Positions 1 to 8,321 of a stretch of 64,000 nt of DNA are shown in pieces (within the stretch, counting starts at the first letter, position 1; each line of letters opens with the position of its first letter). Made by a program: the position numbers and the translations under genes. The notes beneath the pieces are model-generated. The model was not told where the DNA came from and did not search any database. It worked only from the letters and a program-made list of their open reading frames with translations. The stretch is from NCBI RefSeq assembly GCF_030269765.1, contig NZ_BSTX01000001.1, positions 1,805,370 to 1,869,369 of the forward strand. The letters run 5' to 3'. The stretch comes from Actinorhabdospora filicis. GTDB taxonomy: Bacteria > Actinomycetota > Actinomycetes > Mycobacteriales > Micromonosporaceae.

Positions 1-1059
1 GCGGGCGTCGCTGTGGGGGTCGCCGGGGTCGGCGAAGAAGTCGAGTTCCCCGGACGTCAGGTCGGCCACGAGCGCGGCGAGGGTCTCGCCGGGCCGGTCG
101 GCGGCGTGCTGGGCGGCGACGCGGATGGCCAAGGGCAGGCGGGAGCAGGCGGTGACGAACGCGAGGGCGGCCTCGGGTTCGGCGGTGGCGCGTTCGCCGA
201 CGAGTTCGGCGAGCAGCGCGAGGGCCTCGTCGTGGGTGAGCAGGTCGACGTAGAGGCGGACGGCGCCGTCGCGGGCGCGCAGGCCGGTGAAGGCGTGGCG
301 GGTGGTGACGACGGTGAAGCAGCCGCGGCCGGTGGGCAGGAGGGGCCGGACCTGTTCGGGGGTGGCGGCGTTGTCGAGGACGACGAGGAGCGCGCGTCCG
401 GCGGTGCTGCTGCGGTAGAGGGCGAGGCGCGCGTCGGGGTCGGCGGGTATCTCGGACGCGGGGACGCCCAGGCCGCGCAGGAACAGCCCGTGGACCTCGG
501 TGGCCTCGCGGGGTCCGCCGGGCCCGAAGCCGGCGAGGTCGACGTAGAGCTGCCCGTCGGGGAAGCGGTCGGCGACGGTGTGTCCCCAGTGGACGGCGAG
601 GGCGGTCTTGCCGACGCCGCCGGAGCCGGTGAGGGCGGACAGGATCGCCGCGGGCGGGCGGGTCTCGGGGTCGAGGAGGTCGTCGAGGCGGCGCAGGAGC
701 CCGTCGCGGCCGACGAAGCCGCTCGTGGCGGGCGGGAGCTGGCGGGGGACGACGGGCGCGGCGACGGTGGTCTCGGGGGCGCCGAGGCCGGTGGCGCGGG
801 CGCGGCGCCAGGCGGCCTCCCACAGGTCCACGGGCGCGTCGGTGAGGGCTTCGACGATGGCGCGCAGGACGGGCAGGCGCGGCAGGGGGCGGGTTTCGCC
901 GAGGGCGTCGCTGAGGGTGGAGGCGGGTACTCCGATGCGGCGGGCGAGGGTCCTAAGGGACGGGTCGCCGGCCCAGACTTTGAGTAAACGCAGCTCGCGG
1001 GCGAGGTCGGCCGAGGTGGCCACCCGCGCCGGGTCGGCCTTGGCGGCGATCTCGGGCAC
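1..1059 (-). CDS. NB-ARC (STAND) ATPase regulator, partial at left edge
   Basis: Reads leftward from a GTG at 1057-1059, which has a strong ribosome site (AAGGAGG, 5 bases upstream), and runs off the window; 353 codons are visible. Residues ~18-60 look like a helix-turn-helix. An NB-ARC domain follows, with Walker A GSGGVGKT at 145-152 and a Walker B-like LLVVLDN further on. Proteins of this kind in actinomycetes are ATP-dependent signal-sensing regulators, usually with C-terminal TPRs, which here would lie outside the window. Target genes cannot be inferred. A confident family call, but the protein is incomplete. Confidence 0.85.
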   Translation of the reverse strand, partial: MPEIAAKADPARVATSADLARELRLLKVWAGDPSLRTLARRIGVPASTLSDALGETRPLPRLPVLRAIVEALTDAPVDLWEAAWRRARATGLGAPETTVAAPVVPRQLPPATSGFVGRDGLLRRLDDLLDPETRPPAAILSALTGSGGVGKTALAVHWGHTVADRFPDGQLYVDLAGFGPGGPREATEVHGLFLRGLGVPASEIPADPDARLALYRSSTAGRALLVVLDNAATPEQVRPLLPTGRGCFTVVTTRHAFTGLRARDGAVRLYVDLLTHDEALALLAELVGERATAEPEAALAFVTACSRLPLAIRVAAQHAADRPGETLAALVADLTSGELDFFADPGDPHSDAR

Positions 1060-1246
1060 GTCGCCTCCTTCCAGGGAGAGCCGATGGTATCCGGTCGGTG
1101 TACGGGGGCGTACGGGAGCGTCCGGGGCGGTCGACGCGGAGTGGCCGGGCCGTGCTCAATCGACTTTGTTCCAGGCCGGGCCGCGCGATTCATCGCTCCC
1201 ACCGACCCGCGCGGCCGGGTCTGGACCGTCGCCGCGGGGGACGGCA

Positions 1247-1297
1247 GAACGCCCCGCATCGGTGCGTCAGGGGGAGTCACACCGATGCGGGGCGTTC
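1247..1297 (-). terminator. Intrinsic-type terminator hairpin after fahA
   Basis: Perfect 18-bp inverted repeat (1247-1264 with 1280-1297) around a 15-base loop, just past the fahA stop. There is no clear T-run. It separates fahA from the NB-ARC gene, which is read in the same direction. Confidence 0.75.
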
Positions 1298-1305
1298 GCT
1301 GTCGG

Positions 1306-2520
1306 CTAGTCGGCCGCGTAGATCGTGCCGGTGACCTCGCCGAGGGCGATGAGTTCGCCGTTGACGCCCATGGCGGTGGCGTTCAGCTCGATGATGTCGC
1401 CGTCTTCCAGGAACGTGCGGGTCTCGCCGTCGCCGAGGGCGATGGGTTCCTTGCCGCCCCAGGTCAGTTCGATGAAGCTGCCGCGCTGGTGGGGCTGGGG
1501 GCCGGAGACGGTGCCGGAGGCGTAGAGGTCGCCGGTGCGCACGGAGGCGCCGTTGACCGTCATGTGCGCCAGCTGCTGCGCGGGCGTCCAGTACATGTCG
1601 GCGAAGGGCGGGCGGGACACCTCGGTGCCGTTCCACTTGACCGACATGCGCAGGTCGTAGCCGTAGCGGTCCTTCTCGCTCAGGTACGGCAGGACCTCGG
1701 GGTCCTGTTCGGGCGCGGTGATCTCGGCGTCGTCGAGGGCGTCCAGCGGGGTCACCCAGTGCGAGATCGAGGTGGTGAAGGACTTGCCGAGGAACGGGCC
1801 GAGCGGCACGTACTCCCAGGCCTGGATGTCGCGGGCGGACCAGTCGTTGACCAGGACCACGCCGAAGACGTGCTCGCGGAAGTCGTCGACGGAGACCGGG
1901 GTGCCGAGCCTGGAGGGGACGCCGACGACGAAGCCGACCTCGGCCTCGATGTCCAGCCGCGCCGAGGGCCCGAACTGGACGGTCCCGTCAGGGGCCTTGC
2001 GCTGCCCCTTGGGCCGGGTCACGGGCGTGCCGCTGGGGACGACCGTCCCGCCGCGCCCGTGGTAGCCCACCGGGAGGTGCTTCCAGTTCGGGAACAGCGG
2101 CTCGGAGTCGGGACGGAACAGCCGTCCCAGGTTCACCGCGTGGTGCTCCGAGGAGTAGAAGTCGACGTAGTCGCCGACCAGGAACGGCATGTGCATCGTC
2201 GCCGCCGCGACCGGTGTCAGCAGCGGGCGGACCTGGTGCGCCAGGTCCTCGTTGGTCAGCAGGCCCTGGACCTGCGCGCGCACCGTCGACCACACCTGGC
2301 GGCCGAGGGCCATGAACGGGTTGAGGACGGGGGCGCGCAGCGCCGAGCAGGTCGGGCAGTCGGCGCAGGTGCCCATCTCCACGATCCGGCGCAGGTCGAG
2401 GATCTCGTCGCCGATGCGCACGCCGACGCGGGGTACCGCGTTGTCCTCGGTCGAGTAGACCCCGTACGGGAGGTTGTCCACGCCGTACCGGCTTCCCGCC
2501 GCGCTCTCCACCCAAGTCAT
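1306..2520 (-). CDS. fahA: Fumarylacetoacetase
   Basis: 404 aa, full length for fumarylacetoacetate hydrolase, the last step of homogentisate breakdown (fumarylacetoacetate to fumarate plus acetoacetate). Typical family sequence is present: a TWVES start, the VGDYVDFYSS segment carrying the first metal ligand, VGYHGR, LDIEAEVGFVVG with the acidic ligands, VLVNDWSARDIQAWE, and GKSFTTSIS. The ATG (2518-2520) overlaps the stop of the preceding gene as ATGA, so the two are probably translationally coupled. Divergent from homogentisate dioxygenase, giving two consecutive-type pathway activities at one locus. Confidence 0.95.
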   Translation of the reverse strand: MTWVESAAGSRYGVDNLPYGVYSTEDNAVPRVGVRIGDEILDLRRIVEMGTCADCPTCSALRAPVLNPFMALGRQVWSTVRAQVQGLLTNEDLAHQVRPLLTPVAAATMHMPFLVGDYVDFYSSEHHAVNLGRLFRPDSEPLFPNWKHLPVGYHGRGGTVVPSGTPVTRPKGQRKAPDGTVQFGPSARLDIEAEVGFVVGVPSRLGTPVSVDDFREHVFGVVLVNDWSARDIQAWEYVPLGPFLGKSFTTSISHWVTPLDALDDAEITAPEQDPEVLPYLSEKDRYGYDLRMSVKWNGTEVSRPPFADMYWTPAQQLAHMTVNGASVRTGDLYASGTVSGPQPHQRGSFIELTWGGKEPIALGDGETRTFLEDGDIIELNATAMGVNGELIALGEVTGTIYAAD

Positions 2521-3362
2521 TGCTGAACCGGCTCCTCTATCAGCCCGAGACCGATCAGGTCGTCGAGCGGTTCGGTGACACTGCACGAGCCGAAGCCCGC
2601 CCACAGGGGACGCTCGCGGTCACGCAGTTCGTACGTTGTGTCAACGAGCGGACGGGGATCAGTGTGACGCAGGATCGCGGCCACATCGGCGACGGCCGCC
2701 CCCTTCCCGGCGTCGGCGCAGGCCACCAGCACGTTCAGGAAACCGTGATGGGTGAATCCGGTGGAGCGGTCGGTGTGCCGGACGGCGTGGTGCAGCCCGG
2801 CGGTGAGCTTGAGCCCCGAGCCGCGCCCGGCGCAGGCCACGATGACGGCGGCCAGCTCCTCGGGCGTCGGGAACAGCTCCGACAGCAGCCCGCCGGTGCG
2901 GAACTTCGGGATCACCGGCGTCCCGGCCAGCTCGTCGAGGGCCTCGTGCAGGCCGAAGGTCAGCGGGATCTCGCCGTAGACGAGGACGCCGCCCCAGTCG
3001 CCGTAGGTCTCCTTCAGTTCGGCCACGCCCGGCATCGGGTCCTCGCCGCGCTTGGCGACGGGCACCTCGACCTGCACGGGGACGATGTCGGCGCGCAGGT
3101 GGGCCATCGCCGGGGCGACGTCGGCCATGCCGGTGTCGGCGACGATCCCCACGCGCAGCGGCTCGTCGCCGGTGCGGAACTCGTCCAGGTGCCGCTGGAC
3201 CTGGGACAGCTGGCTGGTCTTGACCAGCAGCGGACCCACCAGGTCCTGGTACCACCTGCCGCGGTGCTCCAGATGCGCGCGCACCGCGTCGGGGAGCGAG
3301 GCGCTGCCAGGTGGGAAGACCGCCGCGTCGTCGACGAAGCCGCGGAACAGTTTCGGGATCAT
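2517..3362 (-). CDS. Conserved protein of unknown function, coupled to fahA
   Basis: 281 aa starting at ATG 3360-3362. This start was chosen because TACCCT (minus strand, 3368-3373) lies 5 bases upstream, the leaderless pattern seen often in this window; an in-frame GTG at 3386 has no such support. The protein is soluble, with no signal peptide or membrane segment, and begins with FRGFVDDAAVFPPGSA. I do not recognise a domain. A segment with GLHHAVRHTD and THHGFLNVLVA is rich in histidine. It sits between the two homogentisate genes and overlaps fahA by four bases, so a role in aromatic amino acid degradation is likely, but the function is unknown. Confidence 0.8.
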   Translation of the reverse strand: MIPKLFRGFVDDAAVFPPGSASLPDAVRAHLEHRGRWYQDLVGPLLVKTSQLSQVQRHLDEFRTGDEPLRVGIVADTGMADVAPAMAHLRADIVPVQVEVPVAKRGEDPMPGVAELKETYGDWGGVLVYGEIPLTFGLHEALDELAGTPVIPKFRTGGLLSELFPTPEELAAVIVACAGRGSGLKLTAGLHHAVRHTDRSTGFTHHGFLNVLVACADAGKGAAVADVAAILRHTDPRPLVDTTYELRDRERPLWAGFGSCSVTEPLDDLIGLGLIEEPVQQ

Positions 3363-3367
3363 GCCCG

Positions 3368-3373
3368 AGGGTA
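3368..3373 (-). promoter_or_regulatory. -10 element, leaderless start of the fahA operon
   Basis: TACCCT on the minus strand, 5 bases before ATG 3362. There is no Shine-Dalgarno sequence between them. Confidence 0.55.
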
Positions 3374-3522
3374 GCCCGGTTGACACGGCTCGGACGTTAG
3401 CCGATCCTGCGAGGTGGGTCCAATACGCGCACGGCCGGTGTTCGAAACAGTGATCAACTCCGGTCGATGCCCGCCGCGCCGCCGTCGTACTGTGGGGGCG
3501 TACACCTCTAGGAGGGGCGACG

Positions 3523-4704
3523 ATGCCTTACTACCGCCAGATCGGCGAGATCCCGCGCAAGCGGCACACGCAGTTCCGGCAGCCCGACGGGACGCTGTAC
3601 AGCGAGGAGCTGATGGGCGTGGAGGGCTTCTCCTCCGACTCGTCCCTGCTCTACCACAAGCACCTGCCCACCGCGATCAACGCCAGCGTGGAGTTCGCTC
3701 CCCCGTGGCCGCTGACCCGCGAGGCGAACCTGCCGCTCAAGCCGCGCCACCTGGTCACGCACAAGCTGGACGCCGCCGGGTCCGACGCGATCCTCGGCCG
3801 CCAGCACCTGCTGGCCAACGAGGACGTGCGCATCTCCTACTCCGTGGCCGACACCCCCTCGCCGCTGTACCGCAACGCCATCGGCGACGAGTGTCTCTAC
3901 GTGGAGGCCGGCACGGCCCGGGTGGAGACCACCTTCGGCGCCCTTGAGGTGGGCCGCGGCGACTACGTCATCATCCCCACCTCGACCATCTACCGGGTGG
4001 TCCCCACCGGCGCCGAGCCGCTGCGGACCCTGGTCATCGAGGCCACCGGGCACATCACCCCGCCCAAGCGCTACCTCTCCAAGCGCGGCCAGCTCCTGGA
4101 GCACGCGCCCTACTGCGAGCGCGACATCCGCGGCCCGCAGGAGCCCCTGGTGGAGGACGGCGAGGACGTCGACGTGCTCGTCCAGCACCGCATCCGCGGC
4201 GGCATCGGCTGGACGAAGTTCACCTACGTCAACCACCCCTTCGACGTGGTCGGCTGGGACGGGCACCTGTACCCGTGGGTGTTCAACATCGACGACTTCG
4301 AGCCGCTCACCGGCCGCGTGCACCAGCCGCCGCCGGCGCACCAGACCTTCGAGGGCCCGAACTTCGTGATCTGCTCGTTCGTGCCGCGCAAGGTCGACTA
4401 CCACCCGCTGGCGATCCCGGTCCCGTACAACCACCACAACGTGGACAGCGACGAGGTCCTGTTCTACACCGGTGGCAACTACGAGGCCCGCAAGGGTTCC
4501 GGCATCGGCCAGGGCTCGATCTCGCTGCACCCGAGCGGTTTCACGCACGGCCCGCAGCCGGGTGCGGCGGAGCGGTCGATCGGCGCGGAGTTCTTCGACG
4601 AGCTGGCCGTCATGGTCGACACGTTCCGTCCCCTGGACCTGTGCGACGCGGGCCTGCGCTGCGAGGACCCGGGTTACGCGTGGACGTGGGCGCGCAAGGT
4701 CTGA
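3523..4704 (+). CDS. hmgA: Homogentisate 1,2-dioxygenase
   Basis: 393 aa; opens the homogentisate ring to maleylacetoacetate using Fe(II) and O2. Start ATG has AGGAGGGG upstream. Cupin-type fold; the C-terminal half carries the expected metal-site features (FNIDDFEPLTGRVHQPP, FVICSFVPRKVDYHPLAIPVPYNHHNVDSDE and HPSGFTHGPQPG regions, quoted as landmarks only). Length is a little below the ~440 aa of animal and proteobacterial enzymes but normal for actinobacteria. Transcribed away from fahA and its partner, so the 3374-3522 gap holds both promoters; a TACTGT at ~3488 is a possible -10. Followed by a bidirectional terminator. Confidence 0.93.
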   Translation: MPYYRQIGEIPRKRHTQFRQPDGTLYSEELMGVEGFSSDSSLLYHKHLPTAINASVEFAPPWPLTREANLPLKPRHLVTHKLDAAGSDAILGRQHLLANEDVRISYSVADTPSPLYRNAIGDECLYVEAGTARVETTFGALEVGRGDYVIIPTSTIYRVVPTGAEPLRTLVIEATGHITPPKRYLSKRGQLLEHAPYCERDIRGPQEPLVEDGEDVDVLVQHRIRGGIGWTKFTYVNHPFDVVGWDGHLYPWVFNIDDFEPLTGRVHQPPPAHQTFEGPNFVICSFVPRKVDYHPLAIPVPYNHHNVDSDEVLFYTGGNYEARKGSGIGQGSISLHPSGFTHGPQPGAAERSIGAEFFDELAVMVDTFRPLDLCDAGLRCEDPGYAWTWARKV

Positions 4705-4725
4705 GCCACACCACACTGAACGACC

Positions 4726-4751
4726 GGAGGGCGGCCCTGGGGCCGCCCTCC
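4726..4751. terminator. Bidirectional terminator between hmgA and a MarR gene
   Basis: 11-bp perfect stem (4726-4736 with 4741-4751), tetraloop CTGG. Lies between two convergent genes. Confidence 0.85.
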
Positions 4752-4755
4752 TTCG

Positions 4756-5211
4756 TCATTCCCCGGACGTGAGGGTCGCGTCCACCTTCGCCATCAGCGA
4801 CGCCAGCAGCGCCCGTTCGGCCTCGCTGAGGCCCGCCGTCGCCTTCGTGTCGGCCTCGCGCCAGATCGCCTGTACGGGCTCCCGCAGCGCCCGTCCCTTC
4901 TCGGTGAGCCACAGCCGGACCAGGCGCCGGTCGCGCTCGTCCGGGCGGCGGGTGAGGAGCCCGGCGGTCTCCATCCGGGTGGCCATCTTGACCACGGCCG
5001 GGGTGCTCACGTGCACGGCGGCGGCGATCTCGCCGGGGGTGCGCCCGTCGGCGTCCCAGAGCGCGCCGAGCATGCGGTCCTGGCCCAGGTAGAGGCCGAG
5101 GGCGGCCAGTTCGGGCTCGGTGAGGCCGCGCAGGGACTTGTTGACGCGACAGTGGGTCTCGAAGAAGGAGTCCGCCTCGGGTGGCCGGGCGGCTGAAGAT
5201 CCGGTGGTCAT
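4756..5211 (-). CDS. MarR-family transcriptional regulator
   Basis: 151 aa from ATG 5209-5211, which has AGAGGA just upstream; an in-frame TTG at 5238 is possible but weaker. Winged-helix region at ~60-115 with HVSTPAVVKMATRMETAGLL (recognition helix) and a wing DERDRRLVRLWLTEKG. Divergent from an NmrA-like gene across a 91-bp gap holding palindromic sites, so it probably controls that gene and itself. Ligand unknown. Confidence 0.88.
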   Translation of the reverse strand: MTTGSSAARPPEADSFFETHCRVNKSLRGLTEPELAALGLYLGQDRMLGALWDADGRTPGEIAAAVHVSTPAVVKMATRMETAGLLTRRPDERDRRLVRLWLTEKGRALREPVQAIWREADTKATAGLSEAERALLASLMAKVDATLTSGE

Positions 5212-5244
5212 GGGTCCTCTCGGAACGGTCCTTGCCAACAGATC

Positions 5245-5291
5245 GCTAACCGGTTATCGTTTCTTCGTCAAAGTCGTTAACCCGTAAACGA
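5245..5291. promoter_or_regulatory. Probable MarR operator sites between divergent genes
   Basis: A perfect 10-bp palindrome TAACCGGTTA at 5247-5256, and a looser one at 5275-5290 (CGTT...AACG ends, 12 of 16 positions symmetric). Both lie between the MarR start and the NmrA-like start. Confidence 0.6.
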
Positions 5292-5302
5292 TCGGAGTTC
5301 CC

Positions 5303-6148
5303 ATGCTACTCGTCACCGGTGCCACCGCCCAGGTCGGCGGTGCCGTCGCCGCCGAGCTGGACGCCCTCGGCGCCGACTTCGCCGTCCTCGTCCGCGATCC
5401 CGCCCGCGCGACCGCGCTGCCCGCGTCCGCCCGCCGGATCACCGGCGATCTGGACGACGTGGAGAGCCTGCGGAAGGCCTTCGCGGGAGTGTCCGCGCTG
5501 TTCCTGGTCGTACCGGGCACCGGTCTCGACCACACCGCCAACGCCGTGGCGGCGGCGAAGGACGCCGGGGTCGGCCGGATCGTCCTGCTCTCGTCGCTGC
5601 TGGCCGACGGCGAGCCCGTGCCCGCGATGGGCCGCTGGCACCGGGCGCGCGAGGAGATGATCACCGCCTCGGGCATTCCGGCCACGTTCCTGCGCCCCGG
5701 CGGGTTCATGAGCAACGCGCTGGAGTGGGCCGGCACGCTCCGCGAGGGCGGCTACGTCCTCGACCCGATGGGGCCCGGCCGGTACGCGCCCATCGACCCC
5801 GCCGACATCGCGGCGGTGGCCGCCGCCGTCCTCACCGGCGAAGGCCACGAACGCGCGACCTACGCGCTCACCGGCGACGAGCGGGTGACCATCGCCGAGC
5901 AGGCCGCCGTCCTGGCCGCCGAACTGGGCCGCGAGATCGAGGTCCGCACCGCCGCCTCGCCCGAGGACGCCGTGCGCGCCCGCTTCCCGCACGGCGCTCC
6001 CCCGGAGCTGGCGGCGGCGCTGGTGGAGTCCTTCACCGCAGCGCGCTCCAACACCGAGGGCTTCGCCTCGGACGACGTGCGGCGGCTGCTGGGACGCCCG
6101 GCGGGCACCTTCGCGGACTGGTGCCGCCGCAACGCCCACCTGTTCTAG
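5303..6148 (+). CDS. NmrA-like NAD(P)-binding protein (atypical SDR)
   Basis: 281 aa. N-terminal Rossmann motif VTGATAQVGGAV at 4-15, then VRDPAR (cofactor selectivity loop) and the NmrA-type RPGGFMSNAL segment. This family includes NAD(P)H:quinone reductases (QOR2-like) and redox-sensing NmrA regulators. There is no classical YxxxK catalytic pair in the usual place (WHRAREEMI sits there). Divergent MarR gene and operator suggest induction by a small molecule, such as a quinone. Ends at 6148, immediately abutting the convergent TPR gene with no gap. Substrate unknown. Confidence 0.85.
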   Translation: MLLVTGATAQVGGAVAAELDALGADFAVLVRDPARATALPASARRITGDLDDVESLRKAFAGVSALFLVVPGTGLDHTANAVAAAKDAGVGRIVLLSSLLADGEPVPAMGRWHRAREEMITASGIPATFLRPGGFMSNALEWAGTLREGGYVLDPMGPGRYAPIDPADIAAVAAAVLTGEGHERATYALTGDERVTIAEQAAVLAAELGREIEVRTAASPEDAVRARFPHGAPPELAAALVESFTAARSNTEGFASDDVRRLLGRPAGTFADWCRRNAHLF

Positions 6149-6784
6149 TCAGGCCGCGTCGGCGGCTGCCTTGGCCTCCCGGGCCCACGTCAGGACGCCC
6201 GTGCCGCCCACCGCCTCGGCCAGCTCCACGGCCTCGTCGGCGTACTTCCGGGCCTCCCCGGGACGCCCGGCCTGGAGGTTCACGTGGGCCATGCCGACGA
6301 GGTTGGCCGCGACACCGGCGGTGAAGCCCAGCTCGCGGCGCAGGCGGGTGGATGCGGTGAAGAAGTCCATCGCGGCTTCGAGGCGTCCCTCGGTGTGCGC
6401 GACGAAGCCGAGGTGCCGCAGCGCGTAGGACCTGGTCAGGGCGGATCCGGCCAGGGCCGCCTCGAAGTGGGGCATGGCGGTGGCGGCGTCATCGCGTACG
6501 ACGTGGTGGTAGCAGCCGGTCCAGAACCGCGCCCAGGCCACGCCGTCGGTGTCGTTCAAGGAGCCGTAGAGGTCTCCGGCGCGTTCGAACATGGCCGGTT
6601 CGGGCGTCGCGTCGACGTTCTCGCGGTCGGCCAGGAAACGGGCGTGGAGGTTCATGCCCCGGGCCATCAGCAGATCGGCCTCGACGGCGTCGAGCACGCG
6701 GTCCGCGGCGTCGGTGGCCGCGAGATCTCCTTGGAAGACGGCGGCGTGGTACAGGTCGTCGGCGAGGGCGAAACGATCGGTCAT
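6149..6784 (-). CDS. TPR-containing protein
   Basis: 211 aa, soluble and alpha-helical, with at least two TPR-like repeats (ALRHLGFVAHTEGRLEAAMDFF and the following AGVAANLVGMAHVNLQAGRPGEARKY region, both with the spaced small/large pattern). ATG 6784 has GAGGAG at a good distance. The function is unknown; such repeats serve as protein-binding scaffolds. The stop abuts the stop of the NmrA-like gene. Confidence 0.75.
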   Translation of the reverse strand: MTDRFALADDLYHAAVFQGDLAATDAADRVLDAVEADLLMARGMNLHARFLADRENVDATPEPAMFERAGDLYGSLNDTDGVAWARFWTGCYHHVVRDDAATAMPHFEAALAGSALTRSYALRHLGFVAHTEGRLEAAMDFFTASTRLRRELGFTAGVAANLVGMAHVNLQAGRPGEARKYADEAVELAEAVGGTGVLTWAREAKAAADAA

Positions 6785-6818
6785 GGTGGTCTCCTCAGGG
6801 GTGGAGACGTCACCCTAG

Positions 6819-7811
6819 TCAGCGCCCGCGCATCACGAACGCGTACAACGCCACGAACCCCAGCAGCACCGTCAGCGCCAGCAGGAACGGCGAGGCGACC
6901 GCCGCGTAGCACCCCAGCACCACCGGGGATGCCGCCACGCACGCGAAGGCGATCTCCAGCCAGCGCTCGGAGCCGTCCATCTTCCGCAGGATCACGGTGA
7001 TGGGCTCCGGCAGCCGCGAGACCGCCACGAACAGCCCGATGCCGCCCGCGACGGCCAGGATGGCGGCCAGCACGCGCGCGGTGCCGGTCGCGCCCGCCGA
7101 CAGTAGCGCCACCAGCAGGGGCGCGGCGATGGGGAACGCGGCGCCGTAGCGGACGACGCCCGCCACGCGCTCGAAGAGGTAGGTGTCGGGCTTCTCGGCG
7201 TCCGGCGGCGGCGTCGAGGGCCGCAGCTTCAGCTCCGGGTCGAACTGGAGGTGGAGGAAGTCGTCGGTGTCCCAGTCGCCGCCGCGGTCCTTGCCCAGGC
7301 GGCTGGCGGCGCGGGAGGCGCGTTCGGAGAGGTCGGCCAGGCCGAGCTGACCGGCGATGGAGGACAGCACGACGTGCGGTTCGGGCCGGTCGGGCGCCAG
7401 CCGGATGGCCTGCCAGGCGGCGTCGAGGGCCTCCTGCCCGTTGCGGGCGATCTGCCGGATCATCGCGTAGTGCATGTGCCGCCACCACGCCAGCCGGTCG
7501 GCGTCGAGGAGCTTCTCGGCGGCCTCGACGGCGTCGTCGACGCGGCCCAGCAGGGCCAGGGCGTAGCCGCGGCAGCTGAGGGCCCGGTGGTCGGACGGGT
7601 CGTGCGCGAGCGCGGCGTCGGCGGCGGTGAGGGCGTCCTTGGGCTGTCCGGCGCGCAGTTCGGTGGCGGCGAGCAGGGACAGCAGGGCGGCGTTGGTGGG
7701 GTAGTGGAGGAGCCCGCCGGCGAGTTCCTCGCGGGCCTCGTCGAAGCGGGTGAGCTCGTAGAGGAGTTCGGCTCGCGCGATGTAGCTCTCGGCCTCCTCC
7801 GGGGTGTTCAC
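6819..7811 (-). CDS. TPR-repeat membrane protein
   Basis: 330 aa from GTG 7809-7811, which overlaps the ispF stop as GTGA, so translation is coupled to ispF. Residues ~5-150 are TPR-like helices; ~205-330 hold about four hydrophobic segments ([69 protein letters not shown]). Topology suggests a cytosolic TPR domain anchored by a C-terminal membrane part. No enzymatic motif seen; function unknown. Last gene of a radA-ispF-TPR run. Confidence 0.8.
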   Translation of the reverse strand: MNTPEEAESYIARAELLYELTRFDEAREELAGGLLHYPTNAALLSLLAATELRAGQPKDALTAADAALAHDPSDHRALSCRGYALALLGRVDDAVEAAEKLLDADRLAWWRHMHYAMIRQIARNGQEALDAAWQAIRLAPDRPEPHVVLSSIAGQLGLADLSERASRAASRLGKDRGGDWDTDDFLHLQFDPELKLRPSTPPPDAEKPDTYLFERVAGVVRYGAAFPIAAPLLVALLSAGATGTARVLAAILAVAGGIGLFVAVSRLPEPITVILRKMDGSERWLEIAFACVAASPVVLGCYAAVASPFLLALTVLLGFVALYAFVMRGR

Positions 7812-8293
7812 GATCGGCGCTCGTTGGTGTAGACCACCGCGACGGCGGTGGCGGCCAGGCCCTCGCCGCGGCCGGTGAAGCCGAGGCCGTCGGTGGTGGT
7901 GGCGGAGAGGCGGACGGGCGCGCCGACGGCTTCGGTCATGACGCGCTCGGCTTCGGCGCGGCGGGGTCCGAGGCGGGGTTTCTTGCCGATGACCTGGACG
8001 GCGACGTTGCCGATGTCGTAGCCGACGGCGCGGACGCGGCGGGCGGATTCGGCGAGCAGGCGGACGCCGGAGGCGCCGGACCATTCGGGCCGGTCGGTGC
8101 CGTAGTTGCTGCCGAGGTCGCCGAGTCCGGCGGCCGAGAGCAGGGCCGAGGAGGCGGCGTGGCAGGCGACGTCGCCGTCGGAGTGGCCGGCGAGGCCGTC
8201 GGCGTCCTCCCACAGGATCCCGGCCAGCCAGCAGGGGCGTCCGGCTTCGAAGGCGTGGACGTCGGTTCCGGTTCCGACCAGAGGTATCAGCAC
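7808..8293 (-). CDS. ispF: 2-C-methyl-D-erythritol 2,4-cyclodiphosphate synthase
   Basis: 161 aa; fifth step of the non-mevalonate isoprenoid pathway, a trimeric zinc enzyme. Metal ligands D11 and H13 (GTDVHAF) and H45 are present, as are AGHSDGDV and the C-terminal [14 protein letters not shown]. Odd: in the HAxxDALL motif the usual Asp is Ser49 (HAASSALL), confirmed by the TCG codon. GTG 8293 is preceded at 7 bases by TACCCT and no Shine-Dalgarno, so it is probably leaderless. ispD is not next to it in this window. Confidence 0.93.
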   Translation of the reverse strand: MLIPLVGTGTDVHAFEAGRPCWLAGILWEDADGLAGHSDGDVACHAASSALLSAAGLGDLGSNYGTDRPEWSGASGVRLLAESARRVRAVGYDIGNVAVQVIGKKPRLGPRRAEAERVMTEAVGAPVRLSATTTDGLGFTGRGEGLAATAVAVVYTNERRS

Positions 8294-8300
8294 GGTTTCG

Positions 8301-8306
8301 AGGGTA
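8301..8306 (-). promoter_or_regulatory. -10 element for leaderless ispF
   Basis: TACCCT on the minus strand, 7 bases before the GTG start of ispF, inside the 28-bp radA-ispF gap. Confidence 0.5.
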
Positions 8307-8321
8307 GCCAGGAGAGGGGCG

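Noticed and set aside
13..987. A long Gly/Glu-rich plus-strand open frame
   Set aside because: Antisense shadow of the NB-ARC gene, which has a strong ribosome site and domain matches.
57..1280. A 407-codon minus-strand frame rich in Pro/Arg/Ser
   Set aside because: Overlaps the NB-ARC gene in another frame; composition is typical of out-of-frame reading in GC-rich genes.
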